From contig SKMY01000002.1 of the NCBI GenBank assembly GCA_007120815.1, positions 1 to 11,177 of the forward strand: a DNA stretch of 11,177 bases, in the 5' to 3' direction. Made by a program: the position numbers and the translations under genes. The notes beneath the pieces are model-generated. The model made no database searches. It was not told where the DNA came from and saw nothing but the letters and a program-made list of their open reading frames with translations. Each line of letters starts with the position of its first letter. The first letter of the stretch is position 1. The stretch comes from Syntrophomonadaceae bacterium (lineage in GTDB: Bacteria; Bacillota_D; Dethiobacteria; DTU022; UBA8154). Of this stretch, positions 1 through 6,154 are shown in pieces.

Positions 1-648
1 AGCCATGAGTTCTTCCAATGAACCGTACTTGGTCAGTAGTTGTACCGCACGCTTTTCCCCAATTCCCGGTACTCCAGGAATATTATCCGAGCTGTCTCCC
101 TTCAAAGCCTTAAAATCTATCCATTGGTCAGGGGTCAGGCCGTACTTCTCCTTCAAGCGTTCCAAGCCATATTCTTCTATCTCACTAATACCCTTGCGTG
201 TGATTAAAATCTTCACCTGTGGAGAAAGCAGCTGGTATACATCTGCATCCGCCGTTACGATCCTCACCTTTATTCCAGCCTGTTCTCCCTGGCTGGCAAA
301 GGTGCCGATAATATCATCTGCCTCGTATCCTTCCATTTCGTAAATAGGGATGTTAAAACCCTGAATAACTTCTTTGATCACCGGGACCTGTTCTCGCATT
401 TCATCAGGGGTTTTCTCTCTGGTTGCTTTATACGCTTCAAACTCCCGGTGCCGAAAGGTTGGACCCGGGTAATCAAATGCAACAGCAATGCAATCCGGTT
501 TTCTTTCTTCTATGAGGCGTAACAGCATATTGGTAAAACCGAGCACCGCGTTGGTATGCAGGCCGCTTTTTGTTTGCAATTCCAGGGGTAGAGCAAAAAA
601 AGCCCGGTACGCCAGGCTGTGGCCGTCCAATATATATATTGATTTCAT
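1..648 (-). CDS. polA: DNA polymerase I, 5'-3' exonuclease domain (partial, C-terminus outside window)
   Basis: This is the N-terminal 216 residues of a PolA-type 5'-3' exonuclease/flap endonuclease, which removes RNA primers and damaged 5' ends during lagging-strand synthesis and repair. The reading frame is open to base 1, so the gene continues past the left edge. Visible metal-binding and fold motifs are D8 in YILDGHSLAYRAFF, D59 in AFDYPGPTFRH, the acidic cluster YEADDIIGT (108-116), TADADVYQLL (132-141), and GDSSDNIPGVPGIGEK (184-199), which contains the helix-hairpin-helix DNA-binding element. I chose ATG 648 because the upstream in-frame ATG at 660 directly abuts its AAAAGGGG ribosome binding site with no spacing; 660 remains possible and would add four residues. 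The gene begins 22 nt after ribH and may be co-transcribed with it. Whether the Klenow-like polymerase domain follows, or this is a stand-alone exonuclease, cannot be seen here. Confidence 0.93.
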   Translation of the reverse strand, partial: MKSIYILDGHSLAYRAFFALPLELQTKSGLHTNAVLGFTNMLLRLIEERKPDCIAVAFDYPGPTFRHREFEAYKATREKTPDEMREQVPVIKEVIQGFNIPIYEMEGYEADDIIGTFASQGEQAGIKVRIVTADADVYQLLSPQVKILITRKGISEIEEYGLERLKEKYGLTPDQWIDFKALKGDSSDNIPGVPGIGEKRAVQLLTKYGSLEELMA

Positions 649-670
649 TAAACGAGCCATCCCCTTTTAG

Positions 671-1138
671 TTACCCCATTTTATGAAGCAGGTCCACCAT
701 CTCTATAGCCCCCAGGGCCGCATCCCACCCTTTGTTTCCGGCCTTAGAACCCGCCCTTTCTATGGCCTGTTCCAGGGTATCACTGGTAATTACGCCAAAC
801 ATTACAGGAAGTTCTGTTTCCAATCCGACCATGGCCACGCCTTTGGCAACTTCAGAAGCCACATAGTCAAAGTGAGGTGTATCCCCTCGAATAACAGCCC
901 CTAAGCAAATGACTGCATCGAAGCGGCCGCTTTTTGCTGCTTTCTTAGCCATTAATGGGATTTCAAATGAACCAGGAACCCAATACACTTCAATGTCTTC
1001 GTCCCTGGCGTCGTGCCGTTTTAGCGCATCCAAGGCGCCATCTAAAAGCTTGGAAGAAATCAGCTCATTAAAACGGCTGACAACCAGGCCGAACCGGTAA
1101 CCTTTGGCACTTAAATAGCCTTCAACTCGTTTCACCAA
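671..1138 (-). CDS. ribH: 6,7-dimethyl-8-ribityllumazine synthase (riboflavin synthase beta)
   Basis: RibH condenses 5-amino-6-ribitylaminouracil with 3,4-dihydroxy-2-butanone 4-phosphate to give lumazine, the penultimate step of riboflavin synthesis; the family forms cytosolic icosahedral or pentameric shells. The 155-residue length is normal. Diagnostic motifs are SRFNE (21-25), VPGSFEIP (54-61), [16 protein letters not shown] (78-93) with the catalytic-type His89, and [18 protein letters not shown] (111-128), which includes the phosphate-binding region. The likely start is TTG at 1138, placed 7 nt after GAGGGTG; the adjacent GTG at 1135 is an alternative. The gene is last in the rib cluster and is separated from ribBA by a 194-nt gap holding a REP-like repeat, so it may depend on read-through or on its own unrecognised promoter. 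polA follows immediately. Confidence 0.96.
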   Translation of the reverse strand: MVKRVEGYLSAKGYRFGLVVSRFNELISSKLLDGALDALKRHDARDEDIEVYWVPGSFEIPLMAKKAAKSGRFDAVICLGAVIRGDTPHFDYVASEVAKGVAMVGLETELPVMFGVITSDTLEQAIERAGSKAGNKGWDAALGAIEMVDLLHKMG

Positions 1139-1207
1139 TTAAATACACCCTCTTTATCTTTATTATCTTGTCTACTCAGCCCTTGCTTATTGCACATGCA
1201 TCGTCGT

Positions 1208-1292
1208 GAAGCAGGGGGACAGTTCTGTCGCTTTCCCTATAAGTCGGTCCTCCGCTTCGCTCCGGAAGCGCTATAACCGTCCCCGCAGCTTC
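1208..1292. repeat. REP/BIME-like imperfect inverted-repeat pair between ribBA and ribH
   Basis: Two 29-base arms, 1208-1236 and 1264-1292, face each other as imperfect inverted repeats. Both read GAAGC, then a G-run with GGGGAC, RGTT and CGCTT on their own strands. The left arm contains its own hairpin, GACAG-TT-CTGTC (1219-1230), and GAAGC/GCTTtC foot complementarity. The spacer and right arm form a second short hairpin, CGCTTC/GAAGCG. Both arms are followed by a CCCTATAAG or CCCTTATAAG motif. This GGGGGACRGTT signature resembles the dispersed REP elements associated with IS200-type (RAYT) transposases in Clostridia; that identity is from memory, not a search. No transposase is present here. 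Transcribed on the minus strand it could fold strongly and affect read-through from ribBA into ribH. Confidence 0.72.
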
Positions 1293-1332
1293 CCTTATAA
1301 GAGCTCTGTAGTTCATTACTTTTCTTTAGCTT

Positions 1333-2553
1333 TTATTGATTGTTTTCCTTACGGAATTCCAAAAGATGGCCCAACTTATTCTTTTTGGTCTGCAAGTAAT
1401 ACTGGTTGTGCTCCCCTGCAGGTACCTCCAGGGGGATGCGTTCGAGGATCGTTAAATCGTATCCTTCCAGTCCTTTTATTTTCCTGGGGTTGTTTGTCAG
1501 AAGACGCATTCTTTTCACGCCCAGGTCCACCAGTATTTGCGCCCCAACCCCGTAATCCCGTAAATCCGAAGGGAAGCCCAGTTCTTCATTAGCTTCAACG
1601 GTATCACGCCCACAGTCTTGTAGATGATAAGCTTTTAGTTTATTGATCAGGCCTATCCCCCGGCCTTCCTGGCGCATGTAGACAATTACTCCGGCCCTTT
1701 CTTCGGCGATTTGCTTCATGGCTTGATTCAGCTGTCTTCCGCAGTCACAGCGCAGAGAGCCCAGGACATCCCCGGTAAGACATTCCGAATGTACCCGGAC
1801 CAGCACGGGTTTTTCTTCATTGATTTCCCCCATGACCATGGCCAGGTGGGTTTTATGATCAACGTTATTGTCGTAAGCAATCAATTTGAAATCTCCATAG
1901 GCTGTAGGCAAAATGGTTTCCGCAGCCCGCCAAATCAACTTCTCTTTTTTCATTCGATATTGAATTAAGTCAGCAATGGTAATGATCTTGAGCCCGTGTT
2001 CTTCAACAAAATCCATTAATTCAGGCACCCGGGCCATGGTCCCGTCTTCATTCATGATTTCGCATATAACGCCAGCAGGATAAAGACCTGCCAGCTTGGA
2101 TAGATCGATAATAGCCTCGGTGTGCCCGGCCCGGCGAAGCACACCGCCGTCTTTAGCCCGCAGCGGGAATATATGGCCCGGACGGGTGAAATCGGCGGGC
2201 GCTGCATGGGGATCAATTATTTTTTGAATGGTTAGCGCCCGTTCGTGGGCGGAAATACCCGTTGTTGTCTCTTTCGCATCCACCGACACCGTAAACGCCG
2301 TTTCATGGCTGTCCGTGTTGTGGGTCACCATCAGCGGAAAATCCAGCTCATTAATACGCTGGGGCGTTAGGGGAACACAGATTAGGCCTCGCCCATAACG
2401 CGCCATAAAATTAATCGTATCCGGCGTTACTTTCTCGGCAGCCATTACAAGGTCCCCTTCATTTTCTCTATCCTCGTCGTCCACGACTACGATCATTTTC
2501 CCATATCTTAAATCGATAATAGCCTCTTCTATGGTATTAAATGTCTCCCTCAA
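1333..2553 (-). CDS. ribBA: Bifunctional 3,4-dihydroxy-2-butanone-4-phosphate synthase / GTP cyclohydrolase II
   Basis: This fused enzyme supplies both precursors of riboflavin: the N-terminal RibB half converts ribulose 5-phosphate to dihydroxybutanone phosphate plus formate, and the C-terminal RibA half opens GTP to the diaminopyrimidine. The 406 residues match the usual length. RibB motifs are [10 protein letters not shown] (25-34), [13 protein letters not shown], and [11 protein letters not shown] (141-151) followed by [12 protein letters not shown]. RibA motifs start near residue 210: the zinc ligands C258, C269 and C271 in SECLTGDV...LRCDCG, then RQEGRGIGL (294-302) and LTNNPRKI (352-359). 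I chose TTG at 2553 because GGAGAGG lies 6 nt upstream and it gives an N-terminus ([12 protein letters not shown]) like Bacillus RibA; a TTG at 2571 would add six residues but has no ribosome binding site. The gene lies 34 nt after ribE. The adjacent rpe makes or consumes its substrate ribulose 5-phosphate. Confidence 0.96.
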   Translation of the reverse strand: MRETFNTIEEAIIDLRYGKMIVVVDDEDRENEGDLVMAAEKVTPDTINFMARYGRGLICVPLTPQRINELDFPLMVTHNTDSHETAFTVSVDAKETTTGISAHERALTIQKIIDPHAAPADFTRPGHIFPLRAKDGGVLRRAGHTEAIIDLSKLAGLYPAGVICEIMNEDGTMARVPELMDFVEEHGLKIITIADLIQYRMKKEKLIWRAAETILPTAYGDFKLIAYDNNVDHKTHLAMVMGEINEEKPVLVRVHSECLTGDVLGSLRCDCGRQLNQAMKQIAEERAGVIVYMRQEGRGIGLINKLKAYHLQDCGRDTVEANEELGFPSDLRDYGVGAQILVDLGVKRMRLLTNNPRKIKGLEGYDLTILERIPLEVPAGEHNQYYLQTKKNKLGHLLEFRKENNQ

Positions 2554-2587
2554 CGCAATCCTCTCCTTCAACGTTCAGCCCATAAGA

Positions 2588-3256
2588 TTAAAATCCTTTT
2601 TCCTGTAAAAATTCATAAGAAATCTTGCTCTTCCGCTGCCCTTTATCATTCATCTGCCCTTTATTGTTCCCCTCGAGAAGTTTTTCCACATACTTGACCA
2701 GCATGTCAGCTTCCAGGTTAACCGTATCTCCCTTATGCTTGTACCTAAAGGTTGTTACGCCGGCGGTGTGGGGAATCAATGAAACCGTAAACCAGTTGTC
2801 CCCCAAGTCTACAACCGTCAGGCTAATACCGTCAACGGCAATTGACCCCTTTTTGATGATATATCGCATGACCTCTTCAGGTGCGCGAATTGTTTTAACC
2901 AGGGCGTTTCCTTCGTTTCGTTCAGCGATAATTTTTCCTACACTATCCACATGACCTGACAGAAAATGCCCGCCCAATCGACCACCTACAGACAACGCCC
3001 TTTCCAGGTTTACCAGATCCCCCGGGTTTAACTGGTGAAGGTTTGTTTTCCGAAGGGTCTCGGGCATAACATCCGCATAGAACGTGTTAGATGAGCGCCG
3101 GGCCACCGTTAAACAAACACCATTGACTGCAATGCTGTCTCCGATGTCCAGGTCATCCATCACCCGGGAGGCCTTAATAACCAGGCTGGTCCCGGTGCCG
3201 CTGGCATGTTGGCGGTTAACCAGCTCTCCAAGTTCTTCAACAATTCCCGTGAACAC
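2588..3256 (-). CDS. ribE: Riboflavin synthase, alpha subunit
   Basis: RibE dismutates two 6,7-dimethyl-8-ribityllumazine molecules into riboflavin and the pyrimidine that returns to RibH. The 222-residue protein has the two tandem lumazine-binding repeats of the family: repeat 1 at about 1-96 ([10 protein letters not shown] start, VNGVCLTV at 44-51, [10 protein letters not shown] at 64-73) and repeat 2 at about 97-190 ([17 protein letters not shown] at 141-149, [11 protein letters not shown] at 160-170, [12 protein letters not shown]). The start is GTG at 3256, 7 nt after AGGAGG, giving the canonical MFTGIVEE N-terminus; earlier TTG or ATG starts sit on or before the ribosome binding site. 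It overlaps the end of ribD by 20 nt, suggesting translational coupling. A short Lys/Asn/Gly/Gln-rich linker at about 196-208, built on an 18-nt tandem duplication, separates the core from the usual C-terminal tail FLQEKGF. Confidence 0.95.
   Translation of the reverse strand: MFTGIVEELGELVNRQHASGTGTSLVIKASRVMDDLDIGDSIAVNGVCLTVARRSSNTFYADVMPETLRKTNLHQLNPGDLVNLERALSVGGRLGGHFLSGHVDSVGKIIAERNEGNALVKTIRAPEEVMRYIIKKGSIAVDGISLTVVDLGDNWFTVSLIPHTAGVTTFRYKHKGDTVNLEADMLVKYVEKLLEGNNKGQMNDKGQRKSKISYEFLQEKGF
2636..2671 (-). repeat. 18-nt in-frame tandem repeat in the ribE 3' end
   Basis: Two 18-nt units, 2636-2653 and 2654-2671, both begin CTGCCCTTTAT on the plus strand and agree at most positions over the first 15 bases. 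On the coding strand they encode NNKGQM and NDKGQR in the RibE C-terminal linker. The period is a multiple of three, so the frame is kept. It looks like slippage or a small repeat captured in a permissive linker. Confidence 0.7.
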
Positions 3257-4367
3257 CTGCATCCCTCCTAGCGGGATAGCCAATTACGAGCAAGTCGTTA
3301 TCGAGTTGTTTTAATTCCACATTTTTCACGACCCAGGAATCCGTCAGTTTTTTTACGCCTTGACCTTCAAAAGGCGTCGGCGCATTCTCTCCTCCAAAGA
3401 GCAGCGGAGCTACAAACAGATAAACCTTGTCAATTAGGTTGCTTTCAAGCAAGGAGTAGTTGAGCGCACCTCCACCTTCAACCAGAAGTGCACTGATTTC
3501 ACGATTCCCCAGTTCAACCATCAATTGGACCAGGTCAACACGCCCATCTTTATCCGGAAGGGTTAACACCTCAACACCCTGGGCCATCAGTGCTTCCTTT
3601 TTATCTTTCGGCATGGCAACCGTCGTAGCCAAAAGGGTTTTTTTTCCATTTAAAACCTTCGAAACCTTTGCATCCATGGGCAGCCTTCCCAGGCTGTCGA
3701 CGATAATCCGCAAGGGTTGTTCTGTTCTTTCTTCTTCATTCAGGCGGACCGTCAAGCGCGGATTGTCCTGGAGTACAGTATTAATCCCTACCATGATTCC
3801 GTCACTTATGGAACGTAACTTGTGAACAAGCTGGCGAGACTTTTCACCGCTGATCCATTGTGACTCTCCTTGTTGGGTCGCTATTTTCCCGTCAAGTGTC
3901 ATCGCCGCCTTCACGACGATAAAAGGCGTGTTGGTCGTGATGTATTTAACAAACACTTCATTGAGCCGAAGGGCTTTTTCTTCCAGAACGCCTGTTTTTA
4001 CTTTTATCCCGGCTTCTTCAAGTTTTTTTATTCCCTTCCCCGAAACCAGCGGGTTTGGGTCTTTCATTGCCATGACAACTTTACGGATTTCCCTTTCAAT
4101 TAAAGCATCTACACAAGGGGGTGTCCTGCCCTGGTGAGAGCACGGCTCAAGGTTAACAAACAACGTTGCTCCCCTGGCTCTTTCACCGGCATCCTGGAGT
4201 GCGATAATTTCCGCATGAGCGAGGCCGGCTTTTTCATGGAAACCTGTTCCAATCACCTCACCGTCTTTCACTAAAACTGCACCAACCATCGGGTTGGGAT
4301 TCGTTTTTCCCAGCCCCTGACGAGCTAAATCCAGTGCCATCCACATGTATCGCTCATCAGATTCCAT
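3237..4367 (-). CDS. ribD: Bifunctional diaminohydroxyphosphoribosylaminopyrimidine deaminase / 5-amino-6-(5-phosphoribosylamino)uracil reductase
   Basis: RibD performs the second and third steps after GTP opening: deamination of the pyrimidine, then NADPH-dependent reduction of the ribosyl side chain. The 376 residues fit the bifunctional form. The N-terminal CDA-like deaminase (about 1-145) has NPMVGAVLV, the zinc/catalytic motif HAE (51-53), and PCSHQGRTPPC with ligands C76 and C85. The C-terminal reductase (about 146-365) begins PFIVVKAAMTLDGKIA and has WISGEKSR, VGINTVLQDNPRLTVR and the nucleotide-binding LLVEGGGALNYSLL. ATG 4367 is preceded by GAGGTG at 7 nt spacing. It is the first gene of the rib operon, with its own promoter 40-67 nt upstream and only about 33 nt of untranslated leader, so no FMN riboswitch precedes it. 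It overlaps ribE by 20 nt. Confidence 0.96.
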   Translation of the reverse strand: MESDERYMWMALDLARQGLGKTNPNPMVGAVLVKDGEVIGTGFHEKAGLAHAEIIALQDAGERARGATLFVNLEPCSHQGRTPPCVDALIEREIRKVVMAMKDPNPLVSGKGIKKLEEAGIKVKTGVLEEKALRLNEVFVKYITTNTPFIVVKAAMTLDGKIATQQGESQWISGEKSRQLVHKLRSISDGIMVGINTVLQDNPRLTVRLNEEERTEQPLRIIVDSLGRLPMDAKVSKVLNGKKTLLATTVAMPKDKKEALMAQGVEVLTLPDKDGRVDLVQLMVELGNREISALLVEGGGALNYSLLESNLIDKVYLFVAPLLFGGENAPTPFEGQGVKKLTDSWVVKNVELKQLDNDLLVIGYPARRDAGVHGNC

Positions 4368-4406
4368 TGCTTTTCACCTCTTAATAACGAGAATCTGATC
4401 ATTCAA

Positions 4407-4434
4407 ATTATAACATAAAGCAAATCTTTGTAAA
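4407..4434 (-). promoter_or_regulatory. Sigma-A type promoter of the rib operon
   Basis: On the minus strand, TTTACA (4429-4434) and a perfect TATAAT (4407-4412) are separated by 16 nt. The predicted start of transcription, near 4400, lies about 33 nt before the ribD ATG. That leaves no room for an RFN aptamer. The -35 hexamer is embedded in the first unit of the adjoining tandem repeat. Confidence 0.8.
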
Positions 4435-4470
4435 CGGTTTAACGGTTTTTAAAACGTTTTAACGTTTTTT
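4431..4470. repeat. Nested 20-bp tandem repeat of CG-centred palindromes at the rib promoter (possible operator)
   Basis: Two 20-bp units, 4431-4450 and 4451-4470, agree at 17 of 20 positions by eye; the internal changes are G to T at the base after each CG. Each unit is itself two half-copies of AACGKTTT. The result is four CG-centred near-palindromes with CG at 4435, 4443, 4455 and 4463 (spacing 8, 12, 8). The stretch 4428-4442 fits the CcpA cre consensus WTGNAARCGNWWWCA at all but one position and overlaps the -35 box. CG-centred palindromes are typical of LacI-family operators. The A/T-rich tract could alternatively act as an UP element. Which protein binds, if any, is unknown. Confidence 0.6.
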
Positions 4471-4529
4471 TAATGACTCAGGCAGTGGCAAGGCCGAACA
4501 TGTATAATCCTTGCAGTACAGCTGAGCGG

Positions 4530-5204
4530 CTAAACGTTCTTTTTTCTTATGGGGAACCGTTTAAAGGCATCTATTATTTTGCCAGGTTGATCAGCGCCGA
4601 ACAAGGCTGAGCCCGCTACCAGCACATCAGCCCCCGCCTTAATAACTGATGCAGCCGTTTCTTCGTTAACACCGCCGTCTACCTGGATTAAATAACCCAT
4701 GCCGTATTTTTCCCTTTTTTCTGCCAGGGCTTCAATTTTAGACAGAACCGAGGGAATAAACGTCTGACCAGCAAACCCGGGATTAACAGACATAACCAAA
4801 ACCAGGTCCAGCTCTTCCAGGATATAGTCCAACAAACCAGGCGGTGTTGCCGGGTTTAAAGCAGCACCTGCCATGCAGCCCAGGTCGTGAATGACCTGGA
4901 TGACACGATTTAAGTGGTTACATGTTTCAGCGTGAACACAAATCAAATCGGCCCCGGCTTTGGCGAAATCCCCAAGAAACCTCTCCGGCTGTTGAACCAT
5001 CAGGTGGACATCCAAAAATAAGCGGGTATGCGGGTTAAGGGCCTCAACAACCAGGGGCCCCATTGTTATGTTGGGAACAAAGTGGCCGTCCATCACATCA
5101 ATATGCAGCCAATCAGCGCCGGCTTGTTCCATGCGTTGAATATCCTGTAACAACCGGGCAAAGTCTGCAGAAAGGATTGACGGTGCAACTTTTACAGTTT
5201 TCAA
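4530..5204 (-). CDS. rpe: Ribulose-phosphate 3-epimerase
   Basis: Rpe interconverts ribulose 5-phosphate and xylulose 5-phosphate in the pentose phosphate pathway. The 224-residue TIM-barrel protein has the full family signature: APSILSADF (7-15), the metal ligands H34 and D36 in LHIDVMDGHFVPNITMGP, H67 in FLDVHLMV, VMSVNPGFAGQTFIP (137-151), and D176 in QVDGGVN, followed by the phosphate-binding VAGSALFG. The start is TTG at 5204, 7 nt after GAGGAG; no nearer ATG gives a complete N-terminus. It lies 29 nt after rsgA, as in the Bacillus prpC-prkC-rsgA-rpe cluster, and is probably in that operon. Downstream, the rib operon begins after 162 nt; its enzyme RibBA uses ribulose 5-phosphate. No clear intrinsic terminator was found after rpe, so read-through into ribD is possible. 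Confidence 0.97.
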   Translation of the reverse strand: MKTVKVAPSILSADFARLLQDIQRMEQAGADWLHIDVMDGHFVPNITMGPLVVEALNPHTRLFLDVHLMVQQPERFLGDFAKAGADLICVHAETCNHLNRVIQVIHDLGCMAGAALNPATPPGLLDYILEELDLVLVMSVNPGFAGQTFIPSVLSKIEALAEKREKYGMGYLIQVDGGVNEETAASVIKAGADVLVAGSALFGADQPGKIIDAFKRFPIRKKNV

Positions 5205-5233
5205 TGTTTATCTCCTCATAAATAACACCTGGT

Positions 5234-6118
5234 TTAGTACTGCTTTTCTTTATGCTTTAGTTCCTTTAAAAAGAAAAGATAGTGCTCATAGCGCCAGGGT
5301 GCAATTTTATTGTCTTGCAAGGCTGCTTTTACGGAGCAATCCGGTTCTGCTTCATGAACACAACTCCCAAACCGGCAGTCTTCGGCATATTGAGCAATAT
5401 CTGGAAAATAGCATTGGAGATCACGCGAAGGAATTCCTTCCATGTCCATCCTCTGAAAACCCGGCGTATCTACAATATAACCCTCTTGATTCCAGGGAAT
5501 TAATTCAACGTACCGGGTTGTATGCCTTCCTTTTTTACTTTTTTTGCTGACCGGGGCTGTGCGGAGTTTCACTCCGGGGACCAGTTGATTAATTATGGTC
5601 GATTTTCCAGCACCTGAAGGACCGGCCAAAACCGCCACACTGCCCTTAAGGGATCGTTGAAGATCGCCTACCCCTTGACCCGAAAGGGCACTGGACAAAA
5701 TCACTTTATAAGAACAGTCCTGGTAAACGTTATTTACCTTCTGGACATTATCCAGCTTTTCGGCACTGGCCAAGTCTATTTTGTTCAAACAGATGATAAC
5801 GTCCAGGTCTTCCGCTGCGGCAGATACAATCATACGATCCAGTAACGCTAGATCCAATGGAGGCTCACAAACAGACATAACGGCAACGGCCTTGTCAACA
5901 TTAGCAACAGAAGGCCGTTTCAGTTTGTTTTTTCTCGAATTAACAGCATCAATTACCGGGTCGCCATTTTCAGGATAGAAAACATTAACCCGGTCACCCA
6001 CAATAATATCTTGACCGATTTCTTTTAACTTGCCTCGTGCACGACAGCGGATGATTTCACCACTGGAAATCGCAACAAAATAAAACCCACCTTTAGCTTT
6101 TACCAGGCGCCCTTCCAG
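5234..6118 (-). CDS. rsgA: Small ribosomal subunit biogenesis GTPase RsgA, apparent CTG start
   Basis: RsgA is a circularly permuted GTPase that checks late maturation of the 30S subunit. From CTG at 6118 the protein is 294 residues, close to Bacillus RsgA. Domains: OB-fold at about 1-65 (EGRLVKAKGGFYFV, RCRARGK, VGDRVNV), GTPase with motif order G4 NKID (112-115), G1 GPSGAGKST (166-174), G2 TT near 200, G3 DTPG (217-220), then the zinc finger C248-x4-C253-x-H255-x5-C261. The CTG is preceded by AGGAGG at 7 nt and directly by an in-frame TAG, so translation cannot begin further upstream. No ATG, GTG or TTG occurs in frame until GTG 6001, which would remove most of the OB-fold. Either CTG is the real start or a base change altered a former ATG (the context is ATAGCTG). 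PrkC/PrpC are known to act on this protein in Bacillus, and both are encoded just upstream. Confidence 0.9.
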   Translation of the reverse strand: MEGRLVKAKGGFYFVAISSGEIIRCRARGKLKEIGQDIIVGDRVNVFYPENGDPVIDAVNSRKNKLKRPSVANVDKAVAVMSVCEPPLDLALLDRMIVSAAAEDLDVIICLNKIDLASAEKLDNVQKVNNVYQDCSYKVILSSALSGQGVGDLQRSLKGSVAVLAGPSGAGKSTIINQLVPGVKLRTAPVSKKSKKGRHTTRYVELIPWNQEGYIVDTPGFQRMDMEGIPSRDLQCYFPDIAQYAEDCRFGSCVHEAEPDCSVKAALQDNKIAPWRYEHYLFFLKELKHKEKQY

Positions 6119-6125
6119 CTATACT

Positions 6126-6131
6126 CCTCCT
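6126..6131 (-). promoter_or_regulatory. Strong ribosome binding site fixing the CTG start of rsgA
   Basis: The minus strand reads AAAGGAGGAG here. The core AGGAGG ends 7 nt before the CTG at 6118, ideal spacing for initiation. No alternative start codon in the rsgA frame is served by it, which is the main evidence for the CTG start. Confidence 0.8.
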
Positions 6132-6154
6132 TTATAAATAAATATATATCTATC

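Noticed and set aside
1206..1592. Plus-strand open frame of 128 codons
   Set aside because: It runs through the REP pair and antisense to ribBA; the protein resembles no family and has no ribosome binding site.
4501..4508. Plus-strand promoter with a TATAAT box
   Set aside because: No -35 hexamer at suitable spacing and no plus-strand gene downstream.
4488..4514. Intrinsic terminator after rpe
   Set aside because: GCAAGG/CCTTGC gives a 6-bp stem with a 15-nt loop, but on the transcribed minus strand it is followed by A-runs, not a U-run.
4368..4529. FMN riboswitch (RFN element) before ribD
   Set aside because: None of the conserved RFN blocks (GGGGCAGGGTGAAA-type or AGTCTGGATGGGAGA-type) occurs on the minus strand here, and the leader is too short.
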